This document shows, piece after piece, positions 21,585 to 32,318 of a stretch of 64,000 nt of DNA. Location of the stretch: the NCBI GenBank assembly GCA_051530055.1, contig CM121341.1:7068001-7132000 (forward strand), in the 5' to 3' direction. How positions within the stretch are numbered: position 1 is the first letter of the stretch; the number at the start of each line of letters is the position of its first letter. A program made the position numbers and the translations under genes. This stretch comes from Neoechinorhynchus agilis. Taxonomy: Eukaryota > Acanthocephala. Under the pieces are notes generated by a model. It was not told the origin of the DNA. It was given only the letters and a program-made list of their open reading frames with translations, and searched no databases.

Positions 21585-24500
21585 ATAGTTAAAATGAGAA
21601 AAACTCTCTAATATTAAAAGAGTTTTACGATCTCTAAAGAAATTAGTTAAAATGAGAAAAGAACTCTCTAATATTAAAAGAGTTTTACGATCTCCCAAGA
21701 AATTAGTTAAAGTGGGAAAAGAGCTCGTTAATATTAAAAGAGTTTCACGATCTCCAAAGAAATTAGTTAAAGTGGGAAAAGAGCTCGTTAATATTAAAAG
21801 AGTTTCACGATCTCCAAAGAAATTAGTTAAAATGAGAAAACTCACTAATATTAAAAGAGTTTCACGATCTCCAAAGAAATTAGTTAAAATGAGAAAAAAA
21901 CTCTCTAATATTAAAAGAGTTTTACGATCTCCAAAGAAATTAGTTAAAATGCGAAAAGAGCTCTCGAATATTAAAAGAGTTTCACGATCTCCCAAGAAAT
22001 TAGTGAAAATGAGAAAAAAACTCTCTAATATTAAAAGAGTTTCACGATCTCCCAAGAAATTAGTTAAAATGAGAAAAAAACTCTCTAATATTAAAAGAGT
22101 TTCTCGATCTCCCAAGAAATTAGTTAAAATGAGAAAAAAACTCTCTAATATTAAAAGAGTTTCACGATCTCCCAAGAAATTAGTTAAAATGAGAAAAAAA
22201 CTCACTAATATTAAAAGAGTTTCACGATCTCCCAAGAAATTAGTTAAAATGGAAAAGAGCTCCTAATATTAAAAGAGTTTCACGATCTCCAAAGAAATTA
22301 GTTAAAATGAGAAAAAACTCTCTAATATTAAAAGAGTTTCACGATCTCCCAAGAAATTAGTGAAAATGAGAAAAAAACTCTCTAATATTAAAAGAGTTTC
22401 ACGATCTCCCAAGAAATTAGTTAAAATGAGAAAAACTCTCTAATATTAAAAGAGTTTCACGATCTCCCAAGAAATTAGTGAAAATGAGAAAAAACTCTCT
22501 AATATTAAAGAGTTTCTCGATCTCCCAAGAAATTAGTTAAAATGAGAAAAAAACTCACTAATATTAAAAGAGTTTCTCGATCTCCCAAGAAATTAGTTAA
22601 AATGGAAAAGAGCTCCTAATATTAAAAGAGTTTTACGATCTCCCAAGAAATTAGTTAAAATGAGAAAAAAACTCTCTAATATTAAAAGAGTTTCACGATC
22701 TCCCAAGAAATTAGTGAAAATGAGAAAAAAACTCTCTAATATTAAAAGAGTTTCACGATCTCCCAAGAAATTAGTTAAAATGAGAAAAACTCACTAATAT
22801 TAAAAGAGTTTCACGATCTCCCAAGAAATTAGTGAAAATGAGAAAAAAACTCTCTAATATTAAAAGAGTTTCACGATCTCCCAAGAAATTAGTTAAAATG
22901 AGAAAAAAACTCTCTAATATTAAAAGAGTTTCACGATCTCCAAAGAAATTAGTTAAAATGAGAAAACTCACTAATATTAAAAGAGTTTCACGATCTCCCA
23001 AGAAATTAGTTAAAATGAGAAAAAGACTCTCTAATATTAAAAGAGTTTCACGATCTCCCAAGAAATTAGTGAAAATGAGAAAAAAACTCTCTAATATTAA
23101 AAGAGTTTCACGATCTCCCAAGAAATTAGTTAAAATGAGAAAAAAACTCACTAATATTAAAAGAGTTTCACGATCTCCCAAGAAATTAGTTAAAATGCGA
23201 AAAGAGCTCTCTAATATTAAAAGAGTTTCACGATCTCCCAAGAAATTAGTTAAAATGAGAAAACTCACTAATATTAAAAGAGTTTCACGATCTCCCAAGA
23301 AATTAGTTAAAATGAGAAAAACTCACTAATATTAAAAGAGTTTCACGATCTCCCAAGAAATTAGTGAAAATGAGAAAAAAACTCTCTAATATTAAAAGAG
23401 TTTCACGATCTCCCAAGAAATTAGTTAAAATGAGAAAAAAACTCTCTAATATTAAAAGAGTTTCACGATCTCCCAAGAAATTAGTGAAAATGAGAAAAAA
23501 ACTCTCTAATATTAAAAGAGTTTCTCGATCTCCCAAGAAATTAGTTAAAATGAGAAAAAAACTCTCTAATATTAAAAGAGTTTCACGATCTCCCAAGAAA
23601 TTAGTTAAAATGAGAAAAGAACTCTCTAATATTAAAAGAGTTTCACGATCTCCCAAGAAATTAGTTAAAATGAGAAAACTCTCTAATATTAAAAGAGTTT
23701 CACGATCTCCCAAGAAATTAGTTAAAATGAGAAAACTCACTAATATTAAAGAGTTTCACGATCTCCCAAGAAATTAGTTAAAATGAGAAAAACTCTCTAA
23801 TATTAAAAGGTTTCACGATCTCCCAAGAAATTAGTGAAAATGAGAAAAAAACTCTCTAATATTAAAAGAGTTTCACGATCTCCCAAGAAATTAGTTAAAA
23901 TGAGAAAGAACTCTCTAATATTAAAGAGTTTCACGATCTCCCAAGAAATTAGTTAAAATGAGAAAAAACTCACTAATATTAAAAGAGTTTCACGATCTCC
24001 CAAGAAATTAGTTAAAATGCGAAAAGAGCTCTCTAATATTAAAAGAGTTTCACGATCTCCCAAGAAATTAGTTAAAATGAGAAAGCTCACTAATATTAAA
24101 AGAGTTTCACGATCTCCCAAGAAATTAGTTAAAATGAGAAAAAGACTCTCTAATATTAAAAGAGTTTCACGATCTCCCAAGAAATTAGTGAAAATGAGAA
24201 AAAAACTCTCTAATATTAAAAGAGTTTCACGATCTCCCAAGAAATTAGTTAAAATGCGAAAAGAGCTCTCTAATATTAAAAGAGTTTCACGATCTCCCAA
24301 GAAATTAGTTAAAATGCGAAAAGAGCTCGCTAATATTAAAAGAGTTTTACGATCTCCCAAGAAATTAGTTAAAATGAGAAAAAAACTCTCTAATATTAAA
24401 AGAGTTTCACGATCTCCCAAGAAATTAGTTAAAATGAGAAAAGAGCTCTCTAATATTAAAAGAGTTTCACGATCTCCCAAGAAATTAGTTAAAATGAGAA

Positions 24501-25605
24501 AAAAACTCACTAATATTAAAAGAGTTTCACGATCTCCCAAGAAATTAGTTAAAATGCGAAAAGAGCTCTCTAATATTAAAAGAGTTTCACGATCTCCAAA
24601 GAAATTAGTTAAAATGAGAAAACTCACTAATATTAAAAGAGTTTTACGATCTCCAAAGAAATTAGTTAAAATGAGAAAAAAACTCTCTAATATTAAAAGA
24701 GTTTCACGATCTCCCAAGAAATTAGTGAAAATGAGAAAAAAACTCTCTAATATTAAAAGAGTTTCACGATCTCCCAAGAAATTAGTTAAAATGAGAAAAA
24801 CTCACTAATATTAAAAGAGTTTCACGATCTCCCAAGAATATAAAATGGAAAAATATTTGGTTTGTTGTAACTCTAATATTAAAAGAGTTTCACGATCTCC
24901 CAAGAAATTAGTTAAAATGCGAAAAGAGCTCTCTAATATTAAAAGAGTTTCACGATCTCCCAAGAAATTAGTTAAAATGAGAAAAGAGCTCTCTAATATT
25001 AAAAGAGTTTCACGATCTCCCAAGAAATTAGTTAAAATGAGAAAAAAACTCACTAATATTAAAAGTTTCACGATCTCCCAAGAAATTAGTTAAAATGCGA
25101 AAAGAGCTCTCTAATATTAAAAGAGTTTCACGATCTCCCAAGAAATTAGTTAAAATGAGAAAAGAGCTCTCTAATATTAAAAGAGTTTCACGATCTCCCA
25201 AGAAATTAGTTAAAATGCGAAAAGAGCTCTCTAATATTAAAAGAGTTTCACGATCTCCAAAGAAATTAGTTAAAATGAGAAAGCTCACTAATATTAAAAG
25301 AGTTTTACGATCTCCCAAGAAATTAGTTAAAATGGGAAAAGAGCTCGCTAATATTAAAAGAGTTTCACGATCTCCCAAGAAATTAGTTAAAATGCGAAAA
25401 GAGCTCTCTAATATTAAAAGAGTTTCACGATCTCCCAAGAAATTAGTTAAAATGCGAAAAGAGCTCGCTAATATTAAAAGGGTTTCACGATCCAAGAAAT
25501 TAGTTAAAATGCGAAAAGAGCTCGCTAATATTAAAAGAGTTTCACGATCTCCCAAGAAATTAGTTAAAATGCGAAAAGAGCTCGCTAATATTAAAAGGGT
25601 TTCAC
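21585..25605. repeat. Tandem array F, 60-bp unit, about 67 copies
   Basis: The core AATATTAAAAGAGTTTCACG, then ATCTCCCAAGAAATTAG and TTAAAATGAGAAAAAAACTC, repeats every 60 bp, with 57-, 58- and 59-bp variants. AAACTCT and AGAGTTT in each unit form a 7-bp hairpin stem. Because 60 = 20 codons, both strands stay open for up to 263 and 274 codons (plus strand KRVSRSPKKLVK repeats; minus strand NFLGDRETLLILESF repeats). One- and two-base length variants break these frames many times. Variant units recur in blocks, for example the GGAAAAGAGCTCC form near 22253 and 22605, so segments of several units were copied together. An odd unit at 24838-24870 has unrelated sequence inserted. Confidence 0.97.
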
Positions 25606-25927
25606 GATTATCGCGTCTTTAAAAGTCAAGAAGCATTACGTCATTCTGTTGCATTCTTCCGTGTACGCAACATTGATTACGTTTTTCATAGACGATCGAT
25701 ATTGTGCCGACGCTTTTCCTTTATCGCCGTCGGCCAAATTTTTTGGTTCGGTTAAACGTTTTGTTTTCTCTTTTCAAATAATATTTATTGATTTTTTAAA
25801 AAAATTCGAAAATTCGTTTTTTTGTGTTGTATTTTTCGTGTTCATTTTACGTGGCCGGCGGACGTTTTTTCGCCGTTAAAAATTGTAGATGTCATTTTAG
25901 GGCCCGTATCAAAAATACTTTTTTAGA

Positions 25928-26380
25928 ATGAACAACAGAAACAACTTTGAGATTTGTCCTTATGATCGTCGGCACATTGTTGGCTTCCACAAGTTTCCGT
26001 TGCACTTGATCAAGTGCCGTAAAGCCCATCCTGAACTTATTCTTGAGATTTGTCCGCATAATGCCCGTCATCATTATCCAAAGGAAAAAATGGAGGAACA
26101 TATTCTCAAATGTCCAAATCGAATGCCGTTCGATTCGGTTTCATATGCCGAGAGACTTCGGAGAAAACAACAAGTGGAAATCGAATTGAAAAAGGAAGAA
26201 GAAGAGCAAGGAGCAAAAAATTGTGAGGTGAAAATACCGAATTTTCGGCCTGGTAGTCGATGGATTCGTCTAATGCGTGTACTTGAAGAATGGAAAAGTT
26301 CTCGGGAAATTGACTCGAAATATTCAGGAAATGTCACTTCTGATAGTGGACTTTACAGTAATATTGATTCGGAAAATTAA
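25928..26380 (+). CDS. GTSF1-like protein with two CHHC zinc fingers
   Basis: Single exon, 150 residues. Two U11-48K/GTSF1-type fingers: C10-H16-H26-C30 (CPYDRRHIVGFHKFPLHLIKC without its last residue is the first 20) and C42-H48-H58-C62. A charged helix (about 80-105, rich in E/K/R) and a Ser-rich acidic C-terminus follow. Proteins of this form (mammalian GTSF1, fly Asterix) are RNA-binding partners of PIWI proteins in transposon silencing, an apt function in a repeat-rich genome. U11-48K is an alternative, but it has one finger and a longer body. ATACTTTTTTAG ends 1 nt before the ATG. Confidence 0.85.
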   Translation: MNNRNNFEICPYDRRHIVGFHKFPLHLIKCRKAHPELILEICPHNARHHYPKEKMEEHILKCPNRMPFDSVSYAERLRRKQQVEIELKKEEEEQGAKNCEVKIPNFRPGSRWIRLMRVLEEWKSSREIDSKYSGNVTSDSGLYSNIDSEN

Positions 26381-26582
26381 AGATTGCAATTTCGTTTCAG
26401 AACTCTTTAGGAGAACGTTTATTTCTCTCTCTCTCGCTTGATTTAATACGGGAAATGGGCTATTTTGGTTTTTCACGAGGTTTCTTAAACAAAAGCACCA
26501 CGGAGGAGCGAGTTTTCATTGTTTTCTAACAAACAAATTAAAAAATATTTGGTTTAAATTGATACGTCCGTTTTCGCAATCA

Positions 26583-27705
26583 TAAATAGGTGCAGCTTCC
26601 TTGATGGCCGCGTTGGATCGCCGCGCTGATTCGTTGTATCAGGAAGCTGCTGGAGCGCTTGTCGCCTTTGGCATCTTTCCAAGTCGGGAAAATGAAATAA
26701 TCGGCTTCTTTTCTGAGGCATCCCAGTGTTTCCACCGCAATCGGGATGCTTTTCCTCGCTGAAGCTGGCGACTGCTCCCGCCTTCGAGGTGGCATCCCGT
26801 AAGTGGGATGCTGCGAGCGTGTTGGGGCAAGTAAAATCCCAAACCAGAGAAGAGTGTCTCCATCAGCGCGTTTACCGTCGTTCCGGGAGAGTCCGACTGG
26901 TTCGAGTCGAGCGGGAAAATCGGCCGTTGAGAGGGCTTTCTTTGAGTGCCGTGCTTGGCGAGCATTTGAACGCTTGCAGTCAAGGCCGTGAGTTTTCGAT
27001 CCGTTGACTGTCTCACCGCGCCGACACGTATTTGAGCCTGAGAATTCGATGCCCAAACGAAGTCCCACAGCGACGGTGGTGGCCCGATCATCCAGGCCAA
27101 CAGCCGTGATCGGAAAAGCCTTCAAGAAGTCGCTGGAGTGTGGAGCTGAGACTGCCAGGAGACGAGCTCTATCGTTGGGAGATGAGCATGAGTTAAGAAG
27201 CTGCTGATAATACCCAATGTGGAGCAAGGCAGTCCAACGTTTTTGGGAGTTTGTTTCCGTTGGAACGACCTGCCCGAACACTGATGTCCATTGAGCGTGC
27301 GCTTCGATCAGTTCAGGCGGTGGATCGAATGTGTGGTGGGATGATGCTTAGTACCAGGTCTGACGAGACCGAGATCGACGACGAAAAGGCAGGAATTGCT
27401 ACTTCGGTGGCATTCTTTATGCCAATACCGCCGAATCGAATGGGAAGGATCGCCTGTTTCCATGCTGTGTCGGACAGCCGTAGGTTAAGTACTTCTGACA
27501 GGGTTGATCGAACGCAGTTGTCGAAATCCCTGGTGAGCACTGACTTGAAGCATGGAGAAGTCCTCAGAAGGTACGCAATCTTCGGTAGCGACAGACATCG
27601 TCTTGGTATGAAAAGAGCGTCGTGTCGCGCGATGTGCAAAAATTTTAAAATCAAAATCACCACTTTAATTTCTTCGCCAGAAAACAACCAATATGAACAG
27701 TTCAA
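26583..27705 (-). mobile_element. LINE remnant, C-terminal end of reverse transcriptase ORF
   Basis: 5'-truncated non-LTR retrotransposon. From the 5' side: LPKIAYLLRTSPCF, LRLSDTAWKQAILPIRFGGI, FPITAVGLDDRATTVAVGLR, THGLDCKRSNARQARHSKKA, a stretch with EPVGLSRNDGKRADGDTL, and SSSFLIQRISAAIQRGHQGS near the end. These are the typical post-RT Cys/His region and tail of a broad invertebrate LINE group. The frame changes at least twice, so it is dead. Noticeably more GC-rich than its surroundings. A MITE end fragment sits at its 5' edge (about 27660-27695). Confidence 0.85.
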
Positions 27706-28079
27706 ACAGAATTAAAAATGTTTTCTTTTTATTTATTTTGCTGCACCATGAGAAAACAAAGTAATTGGTTTAAATTTGCGTTGGTTCAACAATGCGTTTT
27801 CGAGGTTGCTGATTTCAGAACAGAAATAAAAAAGGAAATAGCACGCTTCAAAATGGTACGTCATTTGTTAAACGATCTTAATAAGTATTTCTACTTCATC
27901 TTTTTTTCCCTCATTTTTAATGTCACATTTGAAGAACACACTCAAGAAGTGTCCCTCGCATAAATTTTTAAATCAGCAAATTGCTTGATCGACTCTCACT
28001 CGTAGAGGACGAAATATTAAAATCAAATTCTGTGTTGAAGTGAGGCGTTTAAACGGTTTTTCCTCCGTACAATTACACA
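27706..28079. other. Short spacer, one weak exon-like frame
   Basis: 27748-27857 is an ATG frame (MRKQSNWFKFALVQQ...IARFKM) ending in a donor-like ATG/GTACGT. No partner exon and no recognised family. CTCGTAGAGGACGAAATATT near 28000 is part of a dispersed repeat. Confidence 0.3.
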
Positions 28080-30720
28080 CATTTTGCATTCATCCCTCCA
28101 GTTTCTCAAATGCCTCGAGGACCGAATCCCCGTTAAAGTAGGTCAAAAGGTTCAAAATCCATTATCGCCAATTACTTAAACGCAAAGGAGGCGATCGCGT
28201 TGTCCAAGAAATCAGCCGTGGAAAATGCCTCATCGGTCGCCGATTATCATTCATGAAACTATTAATCTTATTAATAAGCGGGATTCAAGGATCAACTCGC
28301 TCGAATCCGTTACCGCCAATGACGCACAACCAAAGGGGGCGAAATATCTCGTTGAAGGGAGGAGGAAACTCACTGATGGCCTCCCGCCTCCTCGGGATGT
28401 ATCTGAGGATCCGGAGGAATCAACAAACTTTTAACCGTGCATTAGAGGCTATGAGGTTATATCACTTCTCCGATGTAATCGGTTTTGCTTTATGCCAAAT
28501 AAATAAGCCGGGCGTAATGGACAAACTAGAATTTAATGATGATAAAGTTAAAGTCCATACGACAGTCTTAATTGTACTTGTCGAGCTCAGATCAAATCGT
28601 AAGAAACTAGATGGCTAATTTAGATTTTCTGGAAAACACAGGGCTTATCGGTCGCCGATTATCATTCATGAAACTATTAATCTTATTAATAAGCGGGACT
28701 CAAGGATCAACTCGCTCGAATCCGTTACCGCCAATGACGCACAACCAAAGGGGGCGAAATATCTCGTTGAAGGGAGGAGGAAACTCACTGATGACCTCCC
28801 GCCTCCTCGGGATGTATCTGAGGATCCGGAGGAATCAACAAACTTTTAACCGTGCATTAGAGGCTATGAGGTTATATCACTTCTCCGGTGTAATCGGTTT
28901 TGCTTTATGCCTAAAAAATAAGCCGGGCGTAAGGGACAAACTAGAATTTAAAGATGATAAAGTTAAAATCTATACGGCAGTCTTAATTGTATTTGTCGAG
29001 CACAGATCAAATCGTAAGAAACTAGGCGGCCAATTTAGATTTCCGGGAAAAACACAGGGCTTATTGGTCGCCGATTATCATTCATGAAAATATTAATCTT
29101 ATTAGGAAGCGGGACTCAAGGATCAACTCGTTCGAATCCGTTACCGCCAATGACGCACAACCAAAGGGGGCGAAATATCTCGTTGAAGGGAGGAGGAAAC
29201 TCACTGATGACCTCCCGCCTCCTCGGGAGTATCTGAGATCCGGAGGAATCAACAAACTTTTAACCGTGCATTAGAGGCTATGAGGTTATATCATTCTCCG
29301 GTGTAATCGGTTTTGCTTTATGCCAAAAAATAAGCCGGGCGTAAGGACAAACTAGAATTTAAGATGATAAAGTTAAAATCTATACGGCAGTCTTAATTGT
29401 ATTTGTCGAGCACAGATCAAATCGTAAGAAACTAGGCGGCAATTTAGATTTCCGGGAAAACACAGGGCTTATGGTCGGATTATCATTCTGAAAATTAATC
29501 TTATTAGGAGCGGACTCAAGGATCAACTCGTGAATCGTTACCGCCAATGACGCACAACAAAGGGGCGAAATATCTCGTTGAAGGGAGGAAACTCACTGAT
29601 GATCCGCTCCTGGGAGGTATCTGAGAATCTGGAGGAATGTACAAACTTTTAACCGTGCATTAGAGGCTATGAGGTTATATCACTTCTCCGATGTAATCGG
29701 TTTTGCTTTATGCCAAAAAAATAAGCCGGGCGTAATGGACAAACTAGAATTTAATGATGATAAAGTTAAAGTCTATACGGCAGTCTTAATTGTATTTGTC
29801 GAGCTCAGATCAAATCGTAAGAAACTATATGGCTAATTTAGATTTCCGGGAAAAACACAGGGCTTATCGGTCGCCGATTATCATTCATGAAACAATTAAT
29901 CTTATTAGGAAGCGGGACTCAGGATCAACTCGTTCGAATCCGTTACCGCCAATGACGCACAACCAAAGGGGCGAAATCCTTGAGGGAGGAACTACTGATG
30001 TCCGCCTCGGGGGATTGGATCGGAGGAAAAACTTTTAACTGTGGGTGGTTTTCGTGTAATCGGTTTTGCTTTATGAAAAAATAAGCGGGGTAGGACAAAC
30101 TAGAATTTAATGATGATAAAGTTAAAGTCATACGAATCTATTAGAGCGGACTCAGGGATCAACTCGTCGAATCCGTTACCGCCAATGACGCACAACCAAA
30201 GGGGGCGAAATATCTCGTTGAAGGGAGGAGGAAACTCACTGATGACCTCCCGCCTCCTCGGGATGTATCTGAGGATTCGGAGGAATCAACAAACTTTTAA
30301 CCATGCATTAGAGGCTATGAGGTTATATCACTTCTCCGATGTAATCGGTTTTGCTTTATGCCAAATAAATAAGCCGGGCGTAAGGGACAAACTAGAATTT
30401 AATGATGACAGTCTTAATTGTATTTGTCGAGCTCAGATCAAATCGTAAGAAACTAGATGGCTAATTTAGATTTCCGGGAAAACACCGAGCTTATTCGGTA
30501 TAAAATTGTTAAATCATTTTTTCCGATATAGTTTATTTGTAGAATACCGCCATCCACTGATTTTAAATCCAATCGCTTAATCACTTAACTGTTCTGAATT
30601 GAACGAATAAACATCATATTTTAAATTAATTGCGTAGTAAATTTTTTATCGAGAAATATAGAGAACGTTTAAAAAAGTATCGGTCGCCGATGATCATGCA
30701 TGAAAGTATTAATCTTATTG
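28080..30720 (+). repeat. Tandemly amplified SINE, about 418-bp unit
   Basis: TCGAATCCGTTACCGCCAAT (a B box and its flank) recurs near 28303, 28720, 29133, 29530, 29936 and 30168, and CGGTCGCCGATTATCATTC near 28231, 28650, 29067, 29870 and (diverged) 30682. The core, GAAATATCTCGTTGAAGGGA through CCGGAGGAATCAACAAAC, is the same as in single SINE copies at 3097, 37780 and 59240. Units at 28225-29060 are nearly identical, while those at 29460-30110 have many small losses. Open frames of 110 to 160 codons here come from the repeat. Confidence 0.88.
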
Positions 30721-31004
30721 ATTCAGGTTATTGTATCTCTTCCTCAGCTTTTGGCATCATCATGGCGCCACACCGATCTATGCCGTGGCCTTATTTCAAA
30801 AGCCGAGGAAAGGATTCAATAACCTCAATCAAAAATAGCGTGCCAGTAACATTTAACTATTGATCTTATCATGTATTTCGTTGTCCATTTTACGACCATT
30901 TGAAAGAAGTTTGGCGTTGGAGGCCGAGAATAAAGTTTCTTGTTTTATTTTTTTATTGTAAAAAAACGCCTCATAACTCACAAACTCTGAGATTCGCATT
31001 TATT
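30721..31004. other. Spacer, nothing recognised
   Basis: No gene, RNA or repeat could be supported between the SINE array and the peptide precursor. Confidence 0.45.
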
Positions 31005-31193
31005 CTACCTCCCATAAATGTGCCATTTGAATGGAGGAACATACTTTTTATCCCTCTTTGCCCGATCCACTTTATTGGCCTGCTCAACATTCTCTGATTC
31101 CTCCATTTCTTGTTTGAAGTCCTCACTTTCAACCGAATCAGCCAGGACGCTCATTGCCAAGATTAAGATGAAAAATGCCCAGTAGAGTTTCAT
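31005..31193 (-). CDS. Secreted amidated-peptide precursor (candidate)
   Basis: 62 residues from ATG 31193. A strong signal peptide (MKLYWAFFILILAMSVLA, residues 1-18) is followed by an acidic spacer rich in E/D (19-43), a dibasic AKR at 45-47 and a basic C-terminal peptide DKKYVPPFKWHIY ending GR-stop. Known convertase and amidation rules would give DKKYVPPFKWHIY-NH2. The layout is that of a neuropeptide, a linear host-defence peptide or a venom-type peptide; I do not recognise the family. The Met five codons upstream is less likely, because TTAAATGTCAG, acceptor-like, lies between it and the chosen start. The stop codon overlaps a donor-like GGTAGAAT, so a further exon is possible. Confidence 0.6.
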   Translation of the reverse strand: MKLYWAFFILILAMSVLADSVESEDFKQEMEESENVEQANKVDRAKRDKKYVPPFKWHIYGR

Positions 31194-32318
31194 TTTGATG
31201 ACTACTGACATTTAAAGACAAAGTCAACTCATTTACGAGACCAGTTTCTATAGCAACCACTGTACATTGGTGAAATGAAAAATCTTTATACATTAACGAC
31301 AAAAAACGATATATATATTCTAGCGGCGATCTGAGTTTTGGAAAACGTTTTTGTTAAAATTATTCAGCGTTTTGTTTTGCGCTTTTGCGATCCCGTAAAA
31401 TATTAAAAAATTGCTTTTAATTTGTTTTGTTTGTGTTTCAAATCCGAGAACGCGACGAGCAGTTTCGATGAAACCTCTTTCGAACGATGAGACATTGTTG
31501 AACGAATCTAATTCATTGAACTCCAAAATCTACGATTGATCGCGGCTGTTTTTTATCGGCCAAAGCTAATTTTTTTCCGTGTCCAGGCCAAACTCCAGAG
31601 AGTGACCTTTAGAAGACCTTTAATCTTAGTTTGGTTGAAAGGTTTAATTAATAGTTTCCGTTTAAAAATTAGGACGAAATCATTTTTCTTTATTTCGCCT
31701 GACCAAAAACCATCTATGGATAACATCTTTAAAATACCTGGGACTGGACACTGTTCGGATACGGGATTTTTTCGGATAACCGAATACCCAATGTGATGTA
31801 TTCTTGGGGGTTGGGAATTCGTCTAAAAAAGGTAAAATCTGAGCAGAGTTACATAATTTTAGCTTTATTGTTCTAAATTGTGCCCTACTGCACACCTTTC
31901 TCTCTTTTTTCGCTGCAAGATCTCTGATTATCTTTTAGCAAAAAGAGGTTGAATAGGACAGTAATCCGGTCAAAAGTGGCCGTATTAAACCTTTAAAAAA
32001 ACTAGGTTGCATAATGTTTTGCCCTCCGGCTTCGAGCGATGTTCTCGTATAAGAGAAAATGGCTTTAAATTCGAAACGATGAACGTCAACGGCTAACACA
32101 TGGATGGTCGATATTGGAATTTACGTCGCTGCGCCTCTTAGACGAGACTTTTCCCCGCAATGGAGCGAGGATCGTGTGATGTTCATAACCATTTTACACC
32201 AAGTACCTTACGAGTTTTATGCGACTCACACACTTTTGCTCAGAATTGAACAGCACTAAAAAAAGGTATAAATTCACTGTGTCTCGGCTAACAAAAATTC
32301 ACACTTCTTCAAAAAAAG
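31194..32318. other. Upstream region of NPC1; one doubtful frame
   Basis: On the minus strand 31320-31522 is an open frame (FNELDSFNNVSSFERGFIET) beginning after an acceptor-like CAATCGTAG. It could be a terminal exon of an unrecognised gene, but nothing joins it upstream. No clear promoter elements. Confidence 0.3.

Noticed and set aside
21652-25622. Long open frames (up to 274 codons) on both strands in array F
   Set aside because: They follow from a 60-bp unit that is a multiple of 3 without stops. One- and two-base length changes break both strands repeatedly, and no start context or terminal exon is seen.
26726-27207. Plus-strand frames at 26.7-27.2 kb
   Set aside because: Antisense shadows of the GC-rich LINE remnant.
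28253-29087. Protein-coding gene from frames of 121 and 158 codons
   Set aside because: They lie in the SINE-derived array, and the same translation appears in each unit with disruptions.
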